DNA from: Butyricicoccus_B sp017886875
Lineage (GTDB): Bacteria; Bacillota; Clostridia; Oscillospirales; Butyricicoccaceae
Assembly: GCA_963931655.1 (NCBI GenBank)
Contig: OZ007036.1
Coordinates: forward strand, 1,054,001-1,118,000
DNA length: 64,000 nt
Direction of reading: 5' to 3'
Numbering within the stretch: position 1 is the stretch's first letter; each line of letters begins with the position of its first letter. This document shows positions 1 to 10,116 of this stretch, piece by piece. The notes below the pieces were generated by a model. That model ran no database searches. It had not been told where the DNA came from and was given only the letters and a program-made list of their open reading frames with translations. Both the position numbers and the translations under genes were made by a program.

Positions 1-873
1 AACGTCAGTTGGAGCTGGCATATAATCAACAACAGCGTCAAGAAGCATCTGAACGCCCTTGTTACGATATGCAGTACCACACATTACAGGGATAATCTGT
101 ACATTACAAACACCCTTACGCAGTGCAGCCTTTAGCTCATCAACAGTGATTTCTTCGCCTTCGAGGTACTTCATCATTAGTTCCTCGTCAAGCTCACAGA
201 TAGATTCAACCATAGCGTCATGATATTCCTGAGCCATATCAACTAAATCTTCTGGGATATCCTCATCACGAACGTCTTTACCAAGGTCATCATAGTAAAC
301 CTCAGCACGCATGGTCATAAGGTCAACAATACCCTTAAATGTGTCCTCAGCACCGATTGGAAGCTGAATTGGAACAGCATTACACTTTAGACGGTCCTTC
401 ATCATCTTAACAACGTTGAAGAAATCAGCACCCATGATGTCCATTTTGTTAACGAACGCCATACGAGGTACATGATAGTCGTCAGCCTGATGCCAAACGG
501 TCTCAGACTGAGGCTCAACGCCACCCTTAGCACAGAAAACGGTTACAGAACCGTCAAGTACACGAAGAGAACGCTGAACTTCAATAGTAAAGTCAACGTG
601 ACCTGGGGTGTCGATGATGTTAATACGGTGTTCTGGGTACTGGTTACGAGAACCAGACCAGTGACAGGTAGTTGCAGCAGAAGTGATAGTAATACCACGC
701 TCTTGCTCCTGCTCCATCCAGTCCATAGTAGCGGTACCGTCATGGGTATCACCGATTTTATAGTTTACACCTGTGTAATACAGGATACGCTCGGTAGTAG
801 TAGTTTTACCAGCATCGATGTGTGCCATGATGCCGATATTTCTGGTATTTTCCAGCGAATATTCTCTAGGCAT
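1..873 (-). CDS. fusA: Elongation factor G (N-terminal part, cut by window edge)
   Basis: Translating GTPase that moves tRNA and mRNA through the ribosome. The first 291 codons are visible, running off the left edge in frame. The start is ATG at 873 behind AAAGGAGA. The GTPase motifs are clear: AHIDAGKTT (residues 17-25, P-loop), the switch I segment ending RGITI (about 59-63), DTPGH (88-92) and NKMD (142-145). It is the last visible gene of the L7Ae-rpsL-rpsG-fusA cluster, 33 nt downstream of rpsG, so it is probably co-transcribed with the two small-subunit proteins. Nothing abnormal is seen in the visible part. Confidence 0.97.
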   Translation of the reverse strand, partial: MPREYSLENTRNIGIMAHIDAGKTTTTERILYYTGVNYKIGDTHDGTATMDWMEQEQERGITITSAATTCHWSGSRNQYPEHRINIIDTPGHVDFTIEVQRSLRVLDGSVTVFCAKGGVEPQSETVWHQADDYHVPRMAFVNKMDIMGADFFNVVKMMKDRLKCNAVPIQLPIGAEDTFKGIVDLMTMRAEVYYDDLGKDVRDEDIPEDLVDMAQEYHDAMVESICELDEELMMKYLEGEEITVDELKAALRKGVCNVQIIPVMCGTAYRNKGVQMLLDAVVDYMPAPTDV

Positions 874-906
874 AATTGCTCTCCTTTCAGAAATTCTATC
901 GGTTTA

Positions 907-1377
907 TTAATAACGATAGTGAGCGAATGCCTTGTTAGCCTCTGCCATCTTGTGAGTGTCCTCACGCTTCTTAACAGAGCCACCCAGATTGTTAGCTGCG
1001 TCCAGAATTTCGCCAGCCAGACGAGCACGCATGGTCTTCTCAGAACGAGCACGGGAGTACTTAGTAATCCAACGTAGACCTAGAGTCTGACGACGCTCAG
1101 GACGAACTTCCATTGGTACCTGATAAGTAGCACCACCTACACGGCGAGCCTTAACTTCCAGGCTAGGCATAATATTTTCCATTGCTTCGGTGAAAACCTC
1201 CAAAGGTTCACGACCGGTCTTATCTCGAACGATGTCAAAAGCACCATAAACAACCTTCTGTGCAACACCCTTCTTACCGTCTAGCATGATAGAGTTTACC
1301 AGCTTAGTAACGAGCTTAGAATTATACATTGGGTCTGGCAGAACGTCTCTCTTGGGAACATTTCCTCTTCTTGGCAC
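907..1377 (-). CDS. rpsG: 30S ribosomal protein S7
   Basis: Binds 16S rRNA and nucleates assembly of the 30S head. The protein begins VPRRGNVPKRDVLPDP and ends AHYRY, 156 aa, the normal S7 length. I chose GTG at 1377 as start because GGAGG lies 8-10 nt upstream and the alignment with other S7 proteins begins there. The open frame extends six codons further up to an ATG at 1395, but that ATG would overlap the ribosome binding site. It sits between rpsL and fusA in the classical str operon order. Confidence 0.96.
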   Translation of the reverse strand: MPRRGNVPKRDVLPDPMYNSKLVTKLVNSIMLDGKKGVAQKVVYGAFDIVRDKTGREPLEVFTEAMENIMPSLEVKARRVGGATYQVPMEVRPERRQTLGLRWITKYSRARSEKTMRARLAGEILDAANNLGGSVKKREDTHKMAEANKAFAHYRY

Positions 1378-1580
1378 TTTACTTCCCTCCTTCATTATTA
1401 TTTAATATGATTTCATAGGTACTCAGTAAATTTATATTTACTGTGTTGTGTCCGAGGTTTCCCAAATAAAAAAATCTATATGAAAAACACTCAGGACAAA
1501 GCGATAGGTTTTTAAAACCTAACATTTGCTTTGCTGAAACTGTTATAAGTTCAAATCAAAGTCTTTTAAGGCTTAAAAAA
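1378..1580 (-). other. rpsL-rpsG intergenic spacer with small hairpins
   Basis: About 200 nt without a gene inside an otherwise compact operon. Two short perfect inverted repeats are visible in the minus-strand transcript: CAGTAAAT/ATTTACTG near 1430 and AGGTTTT/AAAACCT near 1512. No clear promoter or terminator was recognised. It could hold an S7 autoregulatory site, but that is speculation. Confidence 0.35.
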
Positions 1581-2000
1581 TTACTTGCCAGCCTTAGGAC
1601 GCTTAGCACCGTACTTGGAACGAGCCTGCTTACGGTTTGCAACACCCTGAGTATCCAGAGTACCGCGGATAATGTGGTAACGTACACCTGGAAGGTCCTT
1701 TACACGACCGCCACGAACCATAACTACGGAGTGCTCCTGTAGGTTATGACCGATACCTGGAATGTAAGCGGAAACTTCCATACCATTTGTCAGACGAACA
1801 CGGGCGATCTTACGAAGCGCAGAGTTAGGCTTCTTAGGTGTCATTGTCTTAACAGTGGTACAAACGCCACGCTTTTGTGGTGCGGACTGGTCAGTCTGCT
1901 TTTTCTTCTGAGAGTTGTAGCCAACCTGAAGAGCTGGAGCTGTGGACTTTGCCTTAGTTACCTCACGTCCCTTGCGTACGAGCTGATTAAAAGTAGGCAT
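1581..2000 (-). CDS. rpsL: 30S ribosomal protein S12
   Basis: Decoding-centre protein of the 30S subunit. The 139-aa product starts MPTFNQLVRKGRE and contains TPKKPNSALRK and GRVKDLPGVRYH. Both lysines where streptomycin-resistance substitutions usually occur (K42/K87 in E. coli mature numbering) are wild type, so no rpsL-type streptomycin resistance is expected. The ribosome binding site GGAGG is directly upstream of the ATG at 2000. It lies between the L7Ae-like gene and rpsG. Confidence 0.97.
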   Translation of the reverse strand: MPTFNQLVRKGREVTKAKSTAPALQVGYNSQKKKQTDQSAPQKRGVCTTVKTMTPKKPNSALRKIARVRLTNGMEVSAYIPGIGHNLQEHSVVMVRGGRVKDLPGVRYHIIRGTLDTQGVANRKQARSKYGAKRPKAGK

Positions 2001-2068
2001 TCTTTCTCCTCCTTCTTTAAAGAATAAAATATAATTTATGATAAACCGAAATGGTTATCAGCAAAAAA

Positions 2069-2314
2069 TTATTCTGTCAGCACAGTAACGACTGCTGCAC
2101 CAACATCAATCATACAAGCATCGCCGAGTTCAGCCATAGTTGCCACTTCTTCGACCTCAACTTGCATTTGGCGGCACAGTTCGCATATTGGACGCAGTAC
2201 ACGTTGTTCTGCATCAAGTGCAATATAAACACGGTCAGCCCTGCCAGATTTTATTGCCTTAGCGGACTGTTTTACGCCCACGACTTTGGACGCCGCTGAT
2301 AATTGAGAAAGCAT
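2069..2314 (-). CDS. L7Ae/L30e/S12e/Gadd45-family ribosomal protein (YbxF-like)
   Basis: A small (81 aa) K-turn RNA-binding protein of the L7Ae family. It begins MLSQLSAASKVVGVKQSAKA and contains the IKSGRADRVYIALDAE segment and the C-terminal AVVTVL of the fold. In Firmicutes this gene lies between rpoC and rpsL, as here. The start at 2314 is set by GGAGGGAATAAA just upstream; the open frame continues upstream without a ribosome binding site. A good promoter (2345-2373) precedes it, so it is the first gene of the rpsL-rpsG-fusA transcription unit. Confidence 0.9.
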   Translation of the reverse strand: MLSQLSAASKVVGVKQSAKAIKSGRADRVYIALDAEQRVLRPICELCRQMQVEVEEVATMAELGDACMIDVGAAVVTVLTE

Positions 2315-2344
2315 TTTATTCCCTCCTATACCGCATACGATAAT

Positions 2345-2373
2345 AGTATAACGGCTCACCCCTATAAGGTCAA
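2345..2373 (-). promoter_or_regulatory. Sigma-A type promoter for L7Ae-rpsL-rpsG-fusA
   Basis: On the minus strand TTGACC (2368-2373) is followed after exactly 17 nt by TATACT (2345-2350), about 30 nt upstream of the L7Ae-like start codon. It lies downstream of the rpoC terminator, so this str-type operon can be transcribed independently of rpoBC. Confidence 0.75.
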
Positions 2374-2514
2374 GTGTTTTTTCTTTTTTCTCCATTTAGG
2401 TGAGTTTTTTCAACTTTATTCTCTATAAACTGTGCAACTTTTTGGGTATGTCCTTTTAGTGCGGACTTTGTATTTTTATTGTGTACATATTTATAGTTTT
2501 TATACATGTATATA

Positions 2515-2551
2515 TAAAAAAATCAGGTTAGTAACTATACTAACCTGATTT
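2515..2551 (-). terminator. Intrinsic terminator after rpoC
   Basis: Perfect 11-bp stem AATCAGGTTAG / CTAACCTGATT with an 8-nt loop, followed on the minus strand by a T run. It lies just beyond the rpoC stop codon. Confidence 0.85.
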
Positions 2552-2558
2552 AATATAA

Positions 2559-5500
2559 TTAGTCAAGACTTACAGTCTGTTCATAATGACCATTTCTATA
2601 TTCTTGCATACCAGAACCAGCTGGAATTAGCTTACCAATAATAACATTTTCTTTAAGACCTAGCAGTGGGTCAATTTTACCCTTAATAGCTGCATCAGTA
2701 AGAACACGTGTTGTTTCTTGGAATGAAGCAGCAGATAGGAATGACTCAGTAGCAAGAGAAGCCTTAGTGATACCCATAAGAGTTGGGCTACAAGTAGCGA
2801 ATTTAAGACCAGTTTCACCAGCATCAATACGCTTTTGAACTTCGTTATTGTAATCCTCAAATTCCAATAGGTCAATAACAGAGCCTGGAAGCACTGCTGC
2901 ATCACCAGCATCTTCAACTTTAACCTTACGCATCATCTGACGAACAATAACTTCGATATGCTTATCGTTGATATCAACACCTTGTTGACGATAAACCTTT
3001 TGAACTTCCTTGATTTCATAGTCATGAACCGCACGAGGGTCAAGTATACGCAGAATATCATGAGGGCTTAAAGCACCTTCATTTAGCATATCACCCTGTT
3101 TAACTGTTTGACCGTCCTCAACCTTAATACCGGAAGAAGAAGCAAGCTGATAAGAGCGAGTATCTCCATTTTCAGGGTTAACAATGTTAATAGTTTTAAG
3201 AGTAGAGCGACGAGACTCCTCAATACGAACAACACCAGAAATTTCGGCAAGAGTTGCAACTTTTTTAGGCTTACGAGCTTCAAACAGTTCTTCAACTCTA
3301 GGAAGACCTTGGGTGATATCGCTACCTGCAACACCACCGGTATGGAAGGTACGCATTGTAAGCTGAGTACCTGGTTCACCGATAGACTGAGCAGCGATAA
3401 TACCAACAGCTTCACCCATGCCACAAGGAGCACCTGCAGCAAGGTTCATACCATAACAGTGAGAGCAAACGCCCTTACGAGAACGACATTCAAGAACAGA
3501 GCGAATTTGTAACTTAGTAATACCAGCATTTACAATTATATCAGCCTCGGCGTCCTTAATCATAGTTTCTTTGGATACAAGCAATTCCCCTGTTTCTGGG
3601 TGCATAACATCATCAACAGGATAACGACCAAGAAGACGTTCACGGAATGTTTCAATAATCTGATTTCCTTCCTTGATATCCTCAACCCAGATACCCTTAG
3701 TAGCACCACAATCTTCTTCACGAATGATAACGTCCTGAGAAACGTCAACCAAACGACGAGTTAGGTAACCAGAGTCCGCAGTTCTAAGAGCAGTATCCGC
3801 CATACCCTTTCTCGCACCACGAGCAGCGATAAAGTATTCAAGCACGGAAAGACCTTCACGGAAATTAGACTTAATAGGGATTTCGATAGTTTTACCTGAT
3901 GTTGAAGCCATCAGACCACGCATACCAGCAAGCTGACGTATTTGGTTGATACTACCACGAGCACCAGAGTCAGCCATCATATGAATTGGGTTATGACGTT
4001 CAGCCTTCATATTTTCTTGAAGTTTAGCAGTAACCTTCTTTGTTGTGTCTTCCCATTCAGCAACGGTTAAACGGTAACGTTCTTCATCAGTGATAAAACC
4101 ACGTTTATATTTTCTATCAATTTGGGCAACCTTTTGTTCAGCCTCACGAACAAGCTGCTCTTTACCTTCTGGTACAAGCATATCAGCAACCGCAACGGTT
4201 AATGCACCACGGGTTGAGTATTTATAACCCATAGACTTGATAGCGTCCAGAACTTCAGCAGTCTTATTGAAATCATGCACACGAATACAACGGTCGATAA
4301 TCTTACCGAGTTCCTTTTTACCACAAGTAAACATAATTTCAAGGTCAAGACAATGTTCATCATCACGCTCAACAAAGCCTAAATCTTGAGGTATACGTTC
4401 GTTGAAAATAAGACGACCTGGAGTTGCATCAACAATACGAGAGATTGTTTTGCCACCTATATTTTTAGTCATGCGAACCTTAATTGGAGCATGAATACCA
4501 ACAACACCTTGGTCGTAAGCCATAAGAGCCTCATCTGGTGAAGTAAAGATTTTACCAGCACCAACTTCAGTGTCACGGTCAATAGTTAGATAATAAGCAC
4601 CTAGAACCATATCCTGAGAAGGAACAGTAACAGGCTTACCGTCCTGAGGTTTTAACAGGTTATTAGCTGATAGCATAAGCAGACGAGCCTCAGCCTGAGC
4701 CTCAGCAGATAGAGGAACGTGAACCGCCATCTGGTCACCGTCAAAGTCAGCATTAAACGCAGTACAAACAAGTGGGTGCAGACGAATAGCACGACCTTCA
4801 ACAAGAACAGGTTCAAATGCCTGAATACCCAGACGGTGAAGTGTAGGAGCACGGTTTAGCATTACAGGGTGACCCTTAATAATGTCAGCCAGTACGTCCC
4901 AAACCTCAGTTTTAGCACGTTCAACCATTTTCTTAGCGGACTTAATATTAGATGCAAGACCATCTTCAACTAGACGCTTCATGATAAATGGTTTAAACAG
5001 CTCAAGAGCCATTTCTTTAGGCAAACCACACTGATAAATCTTTAGGTCTGGACCTACAACGATAACCGAACGACCAGAGTAGTCAACACGCTTACCAAGC
5101 AAGTTTTGACGGAAACGACCTTGCTTACCCTTTAGCATATCAGAAAGGCTCTTTAATGCTCTGTTATTAGGTCCAGTTACTGGACGACCACGACGACCAT
5201 TATCAATAAGAGCGTCAACAGCCTCTTGTAACATACGTTTTTCGTTTCTAACGATAATATCAGGAGCACCTAGCTCTAATAAACGCTTTAAACGGTTGTT
5301 ACGGTTAATTACACGGCGGTAAAGGTCGTTTAGGTCGCTTGTAGCGAAACGACCGCCGTCAAGCTGAACCATAGGACGAATTTCTGGCGGAATTACAGGA
5401 ACAACGTCCATAATCATCCATTCAGGCTTGTTGCCAGAAACTCTGAATGACTCAACAACCTCAAGACGCTTAATTATACGAATACGCTTTTGACCGCTAG

Positions 5501-6089
5501 CGTCCTTGAGTTCATTTCTAAGCTCTTTAGAAAGAGCATCAAGGTCTATTTCACGCAGAAGCTTTTGAATAGCTTCTGCACCCATTTCAGCAGTGAAATC
5601 GTCCTCATATTTTTCCTGCATATCTCTGTATTCAACTTCGGTGAGAATTTGCTTTTTAATCAGCGGTGTGTCACCTGGGTCAGTTACAATATAAGAAGCA
5701 AAGTATAGAACCTTCTCAAGCACTCTTGGAGAGATATCAAGAATTAAGCCCATACGAGATGGAATACCCTTAAAGTACCAAATATGAGATACAGGAGCAG
5801 CCAGCTCAATATGTCCCATACGCTCACGACGAACTTTAGCACGTGTAACTTCTACGCCACACTTATCACAAACTTTGCCTTTGTATCTAACCTTTTTATA
5901 CTTGCCACAGTGACATTCCCAATCCTTGGTAGGTCCAAAGATACGTTCACAGAAAAGACCATCTTTTTCTGGTTTTAGTGTACGGTAGTTAATGGTTTCA
6001 GGTTTTTTAACCTCACCAAAAGACCATTCACGGATAAGTTCGGGCGACGCCAAACCGATTTTAATGGCATTAAATGTGTTATATCCCAT
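2559..6089 (-). CDS. rpoC: RNA polymerase beta' subunit
   Basis: Catalytic large subunit of RNA polymerase, 1176 aa (close to the usual Firmicutes length of about 1200). The N-terminal zinc site is visible in CHCGKYKKVRYKGKVCDKCG (around residues 59-78). The magnesium-binding active-site motif NADFDGD is at residues 446-452. The second zinc cluster is C..CRSRKGVCSHCYG in the second half. It starts 33 nt after rpoB, forming a rpoB-rpoC operon that ends in a strong terminator. No long insertion or frameshift is seen. Confidence 0.97.
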   Translation of the reverse strand: MGYNTFNAIKIGLASPELIREWSFGEVKKPETINYRTLKPEKDGLFCERIFGPTKDWECHCGKYKKVRYKGKVCDKCGVEVTRAKVRRERMGHIELAAPVSHIWYFKGIPSRMGLILDISPRVLEKVLYFASYIVTDPGDTPLIKKQILTEVEYRDMQEKYEDDFTAEMGAEAIQKLLREIDLDALSKELRNELKDASGQKRIRIIKRLEVVESFRVSGNKPEWMIMDVVPVIPPEIRPMVQLDGGRFATSDLNDLYRRVINRNNRLKRLLELGAPDIIVRNEKRMLQEAVDALIDNGRRGRPVTGPNNRALKSLSDMLKGKQGRFRQNLLGKRVDYSGRSVIVVGPDLKIYQCGLPKEMALELFKPFIMKRLVEDGLASNIKSAKKMVERAKTEVWDVLADIIKGHPVMLNRAPTLHRLGIQAFEPVLVEGRAIRLHPLVCTAFNADFDGDQMAVHVPLSAEAQAEARLLMLSANNLLKPQDGKPVTVPSQDMVLGAYYLTIDRDTEVGAGKIFTSPDEALMAYDQGVVGIHAPIKVRMTKNIGGKTISRIVDATPGRLIFNERIPQDLGFVERDDEHCLDLEIMFTCGKKELGKIIDRCIRVHDFNKTAEVLDAIKSMGYKYSTRGALTVAVADMLVPEGKEQLVREAEQKVAQIDRKYKRGFITDEERYRLTVAEWEDTTKKVTAKLQENMKAERHNPIHMMADSGARGSINQIRQLAGMRGLMASTSGKTIEIPIKSNFREGLSVLEYFIAARGARKGMADTALRTADSGYLTRRLVDVSQDVIIREEDCGATKGIWVEDIKEGNQIIETFRERLLGRYPVDDVMHPETGELLVSKETMIKDAEADIIVNAGITKLQIRSVLECRSRKGVCSHCYGMNLAAGAPCGMGEAVGIIAAQSIGEPGTQLTMRTFHTGGVAGSDITQGLPRVEELFEARKPKKVATLAEISGVVRIEESRRSTLKTINIVNPENGDTRSYQLASSSGIKVEDGQTVKQGDMLNEGALSPHDILRILDPRAVHDYEIKEVQKVYRQQGVDINDKHIEVIVRQMMRKVKVEDAGDAAVLPGSVIDLLEFEDYNNEVQKRIDAGETGLKFATCSPTLMGITKASLATESFLSAASFQETTRVLTDAAIKGKIDPLLGLKENVIIGKLIPAGSGMQEYRNGHYEQTVSLD

Positions 6090-6122
6090 AATCTTATTGT
6101 ATTACTCCTTCCCTAATCCGTA

Positions 6123-9100
6123 TTACATATCAATATCAAAATCGCCATCGCCATAGGAGTCCTCAGCAGAGAAATCATCATCGCTTTCAAACTCAGCGGC
6201 AGCGTCAAATGCACTTAAATCAATATCGCCATCTTCTGCATCGTTGATACCATAGCCAGCAGCAGCAAATTCTTCATCTGTGCCAACATTAGCAGTGGTT
6301 TCTTCGATTTGACGACCTGTTTCTTCATCGTCATCTTCTTCAGATAGCTCAATAACTTCCATATTCTCATCAAGAACCTTGATATCAAGACAAAGTGACT
6401 GAAGTTCCTTAACAAGAACCTTAAATGACTCAGGAACACCTGGTTGAGGGACATTATGACCCTTAACAATAGCCTCATAAGTCTTAACACGACCAGTAAT
6501 ATCGTCAGACTTAACGGTTAGGATTTCCTGAAGTGTATAAGCCGCACCATAAGCCTCAAGAGCCCAAACTTCCATTTCACCGAAACGCTGACCACCAAAC
6601 TGAGCTTTACCGCCAAGAGGTTGCTGAGTTACAAGTGAGTAAGGACCAGTTGAACGAGCATGAATTTTATCATCAACCAGATGGTGAAGTTTAAGGTAGT
6701 ACATATAACCAACAGTTACAGGGTTGTCGAACTTATCACCAGTACGACCATCATAAAGAACACTCTTACCGTCTGGAGAAACGCCAGCAGCAACCAGAGT
6801 TTCCTTAATATCTTCAAGTGTAGCACCATCAAATACTGGGGTTTCAATCTTCCAGCCGAGCTTTTTAGCTGCAAAGCCCAAATGAACCTCAAGAACCTGA
6901 CCGATGTTCATACGGCTAGGAACGCCCAGAGGGTTAAGCACAATATCAAGAGGAGTACCATCTTCAAGGAAAGGCATATCTTCCTGCGGTAAAATACGTG
7001 AAACTACACCCTTGTTACCATGGCGACCAGCCATTTTATCACCAACGGAGATTTTACGCTTTTGAGCGATATAAACACGAACAACCATGTTTACACCTGG
7101 AGAAAGCTCATCACCGTTTTCACGTGTAAATACCTTAACATCAACAACGATACCAGATTCACCATGAGGAGCTCTCAAGGAAGTATCACGAACTTCACGA
7201 GCCTTTTCACCGAAGATAGCACGGAGTAGACGTTCTTCAGCTGTCAGCTCGGTTTCACCCTTAGGAGTTACCTTGCCAACAAGGATATCACCAGCATGAA
7301 CTTCTGCACCAACACGAATAATACCACGTTCATCAAGGTCACGCAGAGCATCTTCACCAACGTTTGGTACATCACGTGTAATTTCTTCAGGTCCTAGCTT
7401 GGTATCACGGGACTCCGACTCATATTCCTCGATATGGATAGAAGTGTACATATCTTCACGAACTAAACGTTCATTAAGCAGAACAGCGTCCTCATAGTTG
7501 TAACCTTCCCAAGTCATAAAGCCGATAAGTGCGTTTTTACCAAGAGCAATTTCGCCCTTATCAGTAGATGGACCATCAGCTAGTACATCACCCTTCTTAA
7601 CACGCTCGCCAAGGTCAACGATTGGACGCATGTTGATACAAGTAGACTGGTTAGAACGTAAAAATTTAGTTAGTGGGTATGTCTTTTCAAGACCATTGTC
7701 ATATTTTACACAAACCTCACGAGCAGTAGCACGGGTAACAGTACCATCACCCTCAGCTAGAGGAATAGTACCAGAGTCAACCGCAGCTTTGTATTCCATA
7801 CCAGTTGCAACAATAGGAGCTTCTGTGCGAAGTAGAGGCACAGCCTGACGTTGCATGTTTGCACCCATCAAAGCACGGTTTGCGTCATCATGCTCAAGGA
7901 ATGGAATGAAAGCGGTCGCAACAGATACCATCATACGAGGAGAAACGTCCATTAGGTCAACGTCCTTGCGGTCAACCTCAACGAATTCATCACGCATACG
8001 ACAAGTGATACGTTCATTTTTCAGACAGCCATTTTCATCTAATGGCTCAGTAGCCTGACAAACGATAAATTCATCTTCAACATCAGCAGTCATATAACGA
8101 ACTTCATTAGTAACCTTACCTGTTTCCTTATCAATTACACGGTAAGGAGCCTCAATAAAGCCAAAATCATTAATTCTAGCATAGGTTGCCAGATAAGAGA
8201 TAAGACCGATATTAGGACCTTCAGGTGTCTCTATAGGACATAGACGACCATAGTGTGAGTAATGAACGTCACGCACTTCAAATGAAGCACGGTCACGAGA
8301 AAGACCACCTGGACCAAGAGCAGACATACGACGCTTATGTGTTAGCTCAGCCAGAGGGTTGTTCTGGTCCATAAACTGAGAAAGAGGAGAAGAACCGAAA
8401 AATTCCTTAATAGCAGCAGTAACAGGGCGAATGTTAATCAGGCTTTGAGGAGTTACAGAACTTAAATCCTGAATTGTCATACGCTCACGAATTACACGCT
8501 CCATACGGCTAAAGCCAATGCGGAATTGGTTCTGGAGCAGCTCACCTACGCAACGTAAACGACGGTTACCGAGATGGTCAATATCGTCCACTCTGCCGAT
8601 ACCGTTGCCGATATTGAGCAGATAACAGATAGTAGCAAGCATATCATCAACAATAATTGTCTTAGGAATAAGGTCTAGCATACGCTCATTGATAGCGTTT
8701 TTCATAGCATCGCCAGTAACACCAGAATCAATAATTTCCTTTAAGACAACAAAGCGAACTTTTTCTTTAATTCCAAGTTCTTCAGCAGTAAAACCTGTGT
8801 AATCGGAAAAATCATTGATATCAACCATGCCATTGCCGAATACCTTAACAGGCTTACCTTCACTTGACTCAACTACAACACCATGAACGCCACGCTTAGC
8901 AATTTCAACAGCCTTTTCACGGGTTAGAATTTCGCCTTCTTCAGCTAAAATTTCGCCAGTCATAGGGTCAACAACAGCTTCAAGCATTTTCTGACCAGAA
9001 ATACGGCGAGCAATATTTAGCTTTTTATTATATTTATAACGACCTACTGCGGATATATCATAACGACGCATATCAAAGAACATAGCGTTCATAAGGTTGG

Positions 9101-9854
9101 TCGCAGACTCAACAGAAGGTGGTTCACCTGGACGCATTTTCTTATAGATTTCGATTAGAGCCTCTTCAACAGTTTTTGAAGGGTCACGGTCTAAGGTTGC
9201 GAGAATGCGTTCATCTTCACCAAACATTTCCAAAATTTCAGCATCAGTTTTGATACCGATAGCACGAATAAAGGAAGTGATTGGGATTTTACGGTTTTTA
9301 TCAATACGAACATAGAAAATATCGTTCATATCGGTTTCATATTCAAGCCAAGCACCACGGTAAGGGATAACAGTAGCTGATAATAGAGCCTTGTCGGTCT
9401 TGTCCAGCTCACGACCGTAGTACACGCCTGGGGAACGAACAATCTGAGAAACGATAGCACGTTCTGCACCGTTGATGATAAATGTACCAGACTCAGTCAT
9501 ACGAGGGAAATCGCCCATAAAGATTTCTTGCTCTTTGATTTCGCCTGTTTCCTTGTTATGCAAACGCATACTAACCTTTAGAGGGCAAGCATATGTTGCA
9601 TCACGAGCTTTACATTCTTCTACGCTGTATTTTGGTGTATCCTCAAGCTTGTAGCCTATAAAGGATAGCTCAAGGTTTCCGGTGTAGTCGGTAATTGAAG
9701 CGACATCATCAAACACCTCACGCAGACCATCGGTTAGAAACCATTCATATGACTTCTTTTGAACCTCGATAAGGTTTGGCATTTCCAAAATCTCATCAAT
9801 TCGTGCGAAGCTCTTTCGGGTGGTTTTGCCGTGTTGTACGTCTTTTACCATCAT
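6123..9854 (-). CDS. rpoB: RNA polymerase beta subunit
   Basis: Large RNA polymerase subunit, 1243 aa. The rifampicin pocket region reads LSQFMDQNNPLAELTHKRR then MSALGPGG, with the usual susceptible-type residues at the Ser, His and Asp resistance positions. The hallmark segments RPIVDLGERVKKGDVLADGPS and GDKMAGRHGNKGVVS are intact. The C-terminus has an extended acidic tail rich in Asp/Glu (from about residue 1180) of unknown role. Two ATG codons are adjacent (9854, 9851); AAGGAG lies upstream. rplL/rplJ are not upstream; moaA is, separated by a terminator and a long leader. Confidence 0.97.
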   Translation of the reverse strand: MMVKDVQHGKTTRKSFARIDEILEMPNLIEVQKKSYEWFLTDGLREVFDDVASITDYTGNLELSFIGYKLEDTPKYSVEECKARDATYACPLKVSMRLHNKETGEIKEQEIFMGDFPRMTESGTFIINGAERAIVSQIVRSPGVYYGRELDKTDKALLSATVIPYRGAWLEYETDMNDIFYVRIDKNRKIPITSFIRAIGIKTDAEILEMFGEDERILATLDRDPSKTVEEALIEIYKKMRPGEPPSVESATNLMNAMFFDMRRYDISAVGRYKYNKKLNIARRISGQKMLEAVVDPMTGEILAEEGEILTREKAVEIAKRGVHGVVVESSEGKPVKVFGNGMVDINDFSDYTGFTAEELGIKEKVRFVVLKEIIDSGVTGDAMKNAINERMLDLIPKTIIVDDMLATICYLLNIGNGIGRVDDIDHLGNRRLRCVGELLQNQFRIGFSRMERVIRERMTIQDLSSVTPQSLINIRPVTAAIKEFFGSSPLSQFMDQNNPLAELTHKRRMSALGPGGLSRDRASFEVRDVHYSHYGRLCPIETPEGPNIGLISYLATYARINDFGFIEAPYRVIDKETGKVTNEVRYMTADVEDEFIVCQATEPLDENGCLKNERITCRMRDEFVEVDRKDVDLMDVSPRMMVSVATAFIPFLEHDDANRALMGANMQRQAVPLLRTEAPIVATGMEYKAAVDSGTIPLAEGDGTVTRATAREVCVKYDNGLEKTYPLTKFLRSNQSTCINMRPIVDLGERVKKGDVLADGPSTDKGEIALGKNALIGFMTWEGYNYEDAVLLNERLVREDMYTSIHIEEYESESRDTKLGPEEITRDVPNVGEDALRDLDERGIIRVGAEVHAGDILVGKVTPKGETELTAEERLLRAIFGEKAREVRDTSLRAPHGESGIVVDVKVFTRENGDELSPGVNMVVRVYIAQKRKISVGDKMAGRHGNKGVVSRILPQEDMPFLEDGTPLDIVLNPLGVPSRMNIGQVLEVHLGFAAKKLGWKIETPVFDGATLEDIKETLVAAGVSPDGKSVLYDGRTGDKFDNPVTVGYMYYLKLHHLVDDKIHARSTGPYSLVTQQPLGGKAQFGGQRFGEMEVWALEAYGAAYTLQEILTVKSDDITGRVKTYEAIVKGHNVPQPGVPESFKVLVKELQSLCLDIKVLDENMEVIELSEEDDDEETGRQIEETTANVGTDEEFAAAGYGINDAEDGDIDLSAFDAAAEFESDDDFSAEDSYGDGDFDIDM

Positions 9855-10082
9855 TTTGAACCCATCACTCCTTTTCAGTGTCTAAATGTTTTGATACGCT
9901 TGGTAGCGTTGTATAAATCCATATGTTGTGCTTGCTTTTCCACAAAAAACATGATATTATGTTTGTGGTTATAAATAAAAATCCATTTATTTAGATAAGC
10001 GATTTATTATATCATTTTTTTGGTATATTAGTCAATGACATTTCATACAATTTAACAATATATAATCCTCGATTTTTGTACT
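9855..10082 (-). promoter_or_regulatory. rpoB promoter and structured leader
   Basis: On the minus strand TTGACT (10030-10035) and an extended -10 TGATATAAT (TATAAT at 10005-10010) are separated by 19 nt. The predicted 140-nt untranslated leader contains a stem CCACAAACAT / ATGTTTTTTGTGG (about 9944-9971) and a smaller ACGCT-ACCA-AGCGT hairpin (about 9897-9911). The long structured leader suggests post-initiation control of rpoBC, but no known motif was recognised. Confidence 0.6.
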
Positions 10083-10114
10083 AAAAGCTGTCACAATTTC
10101 CTGTGACAGCTCTT
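10083..10114 (-). terminator. Intrinsic terminator after moaA
   Basis: Stem AGCTGTCACA / TGTGACAGCT with a short loop directly behind the moaA stop codon on the minus strand. A T-rich tail follows, shorter than in the other terminators of the window. Confidence 0.7.
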
Positions 10115-10116
10115 TT

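Noticed and set aside
6123..9854. Rifampicin-resistance mutation in rpoB
   Set aside because: The pocket residues visible in the cluster are of the susceptible type.
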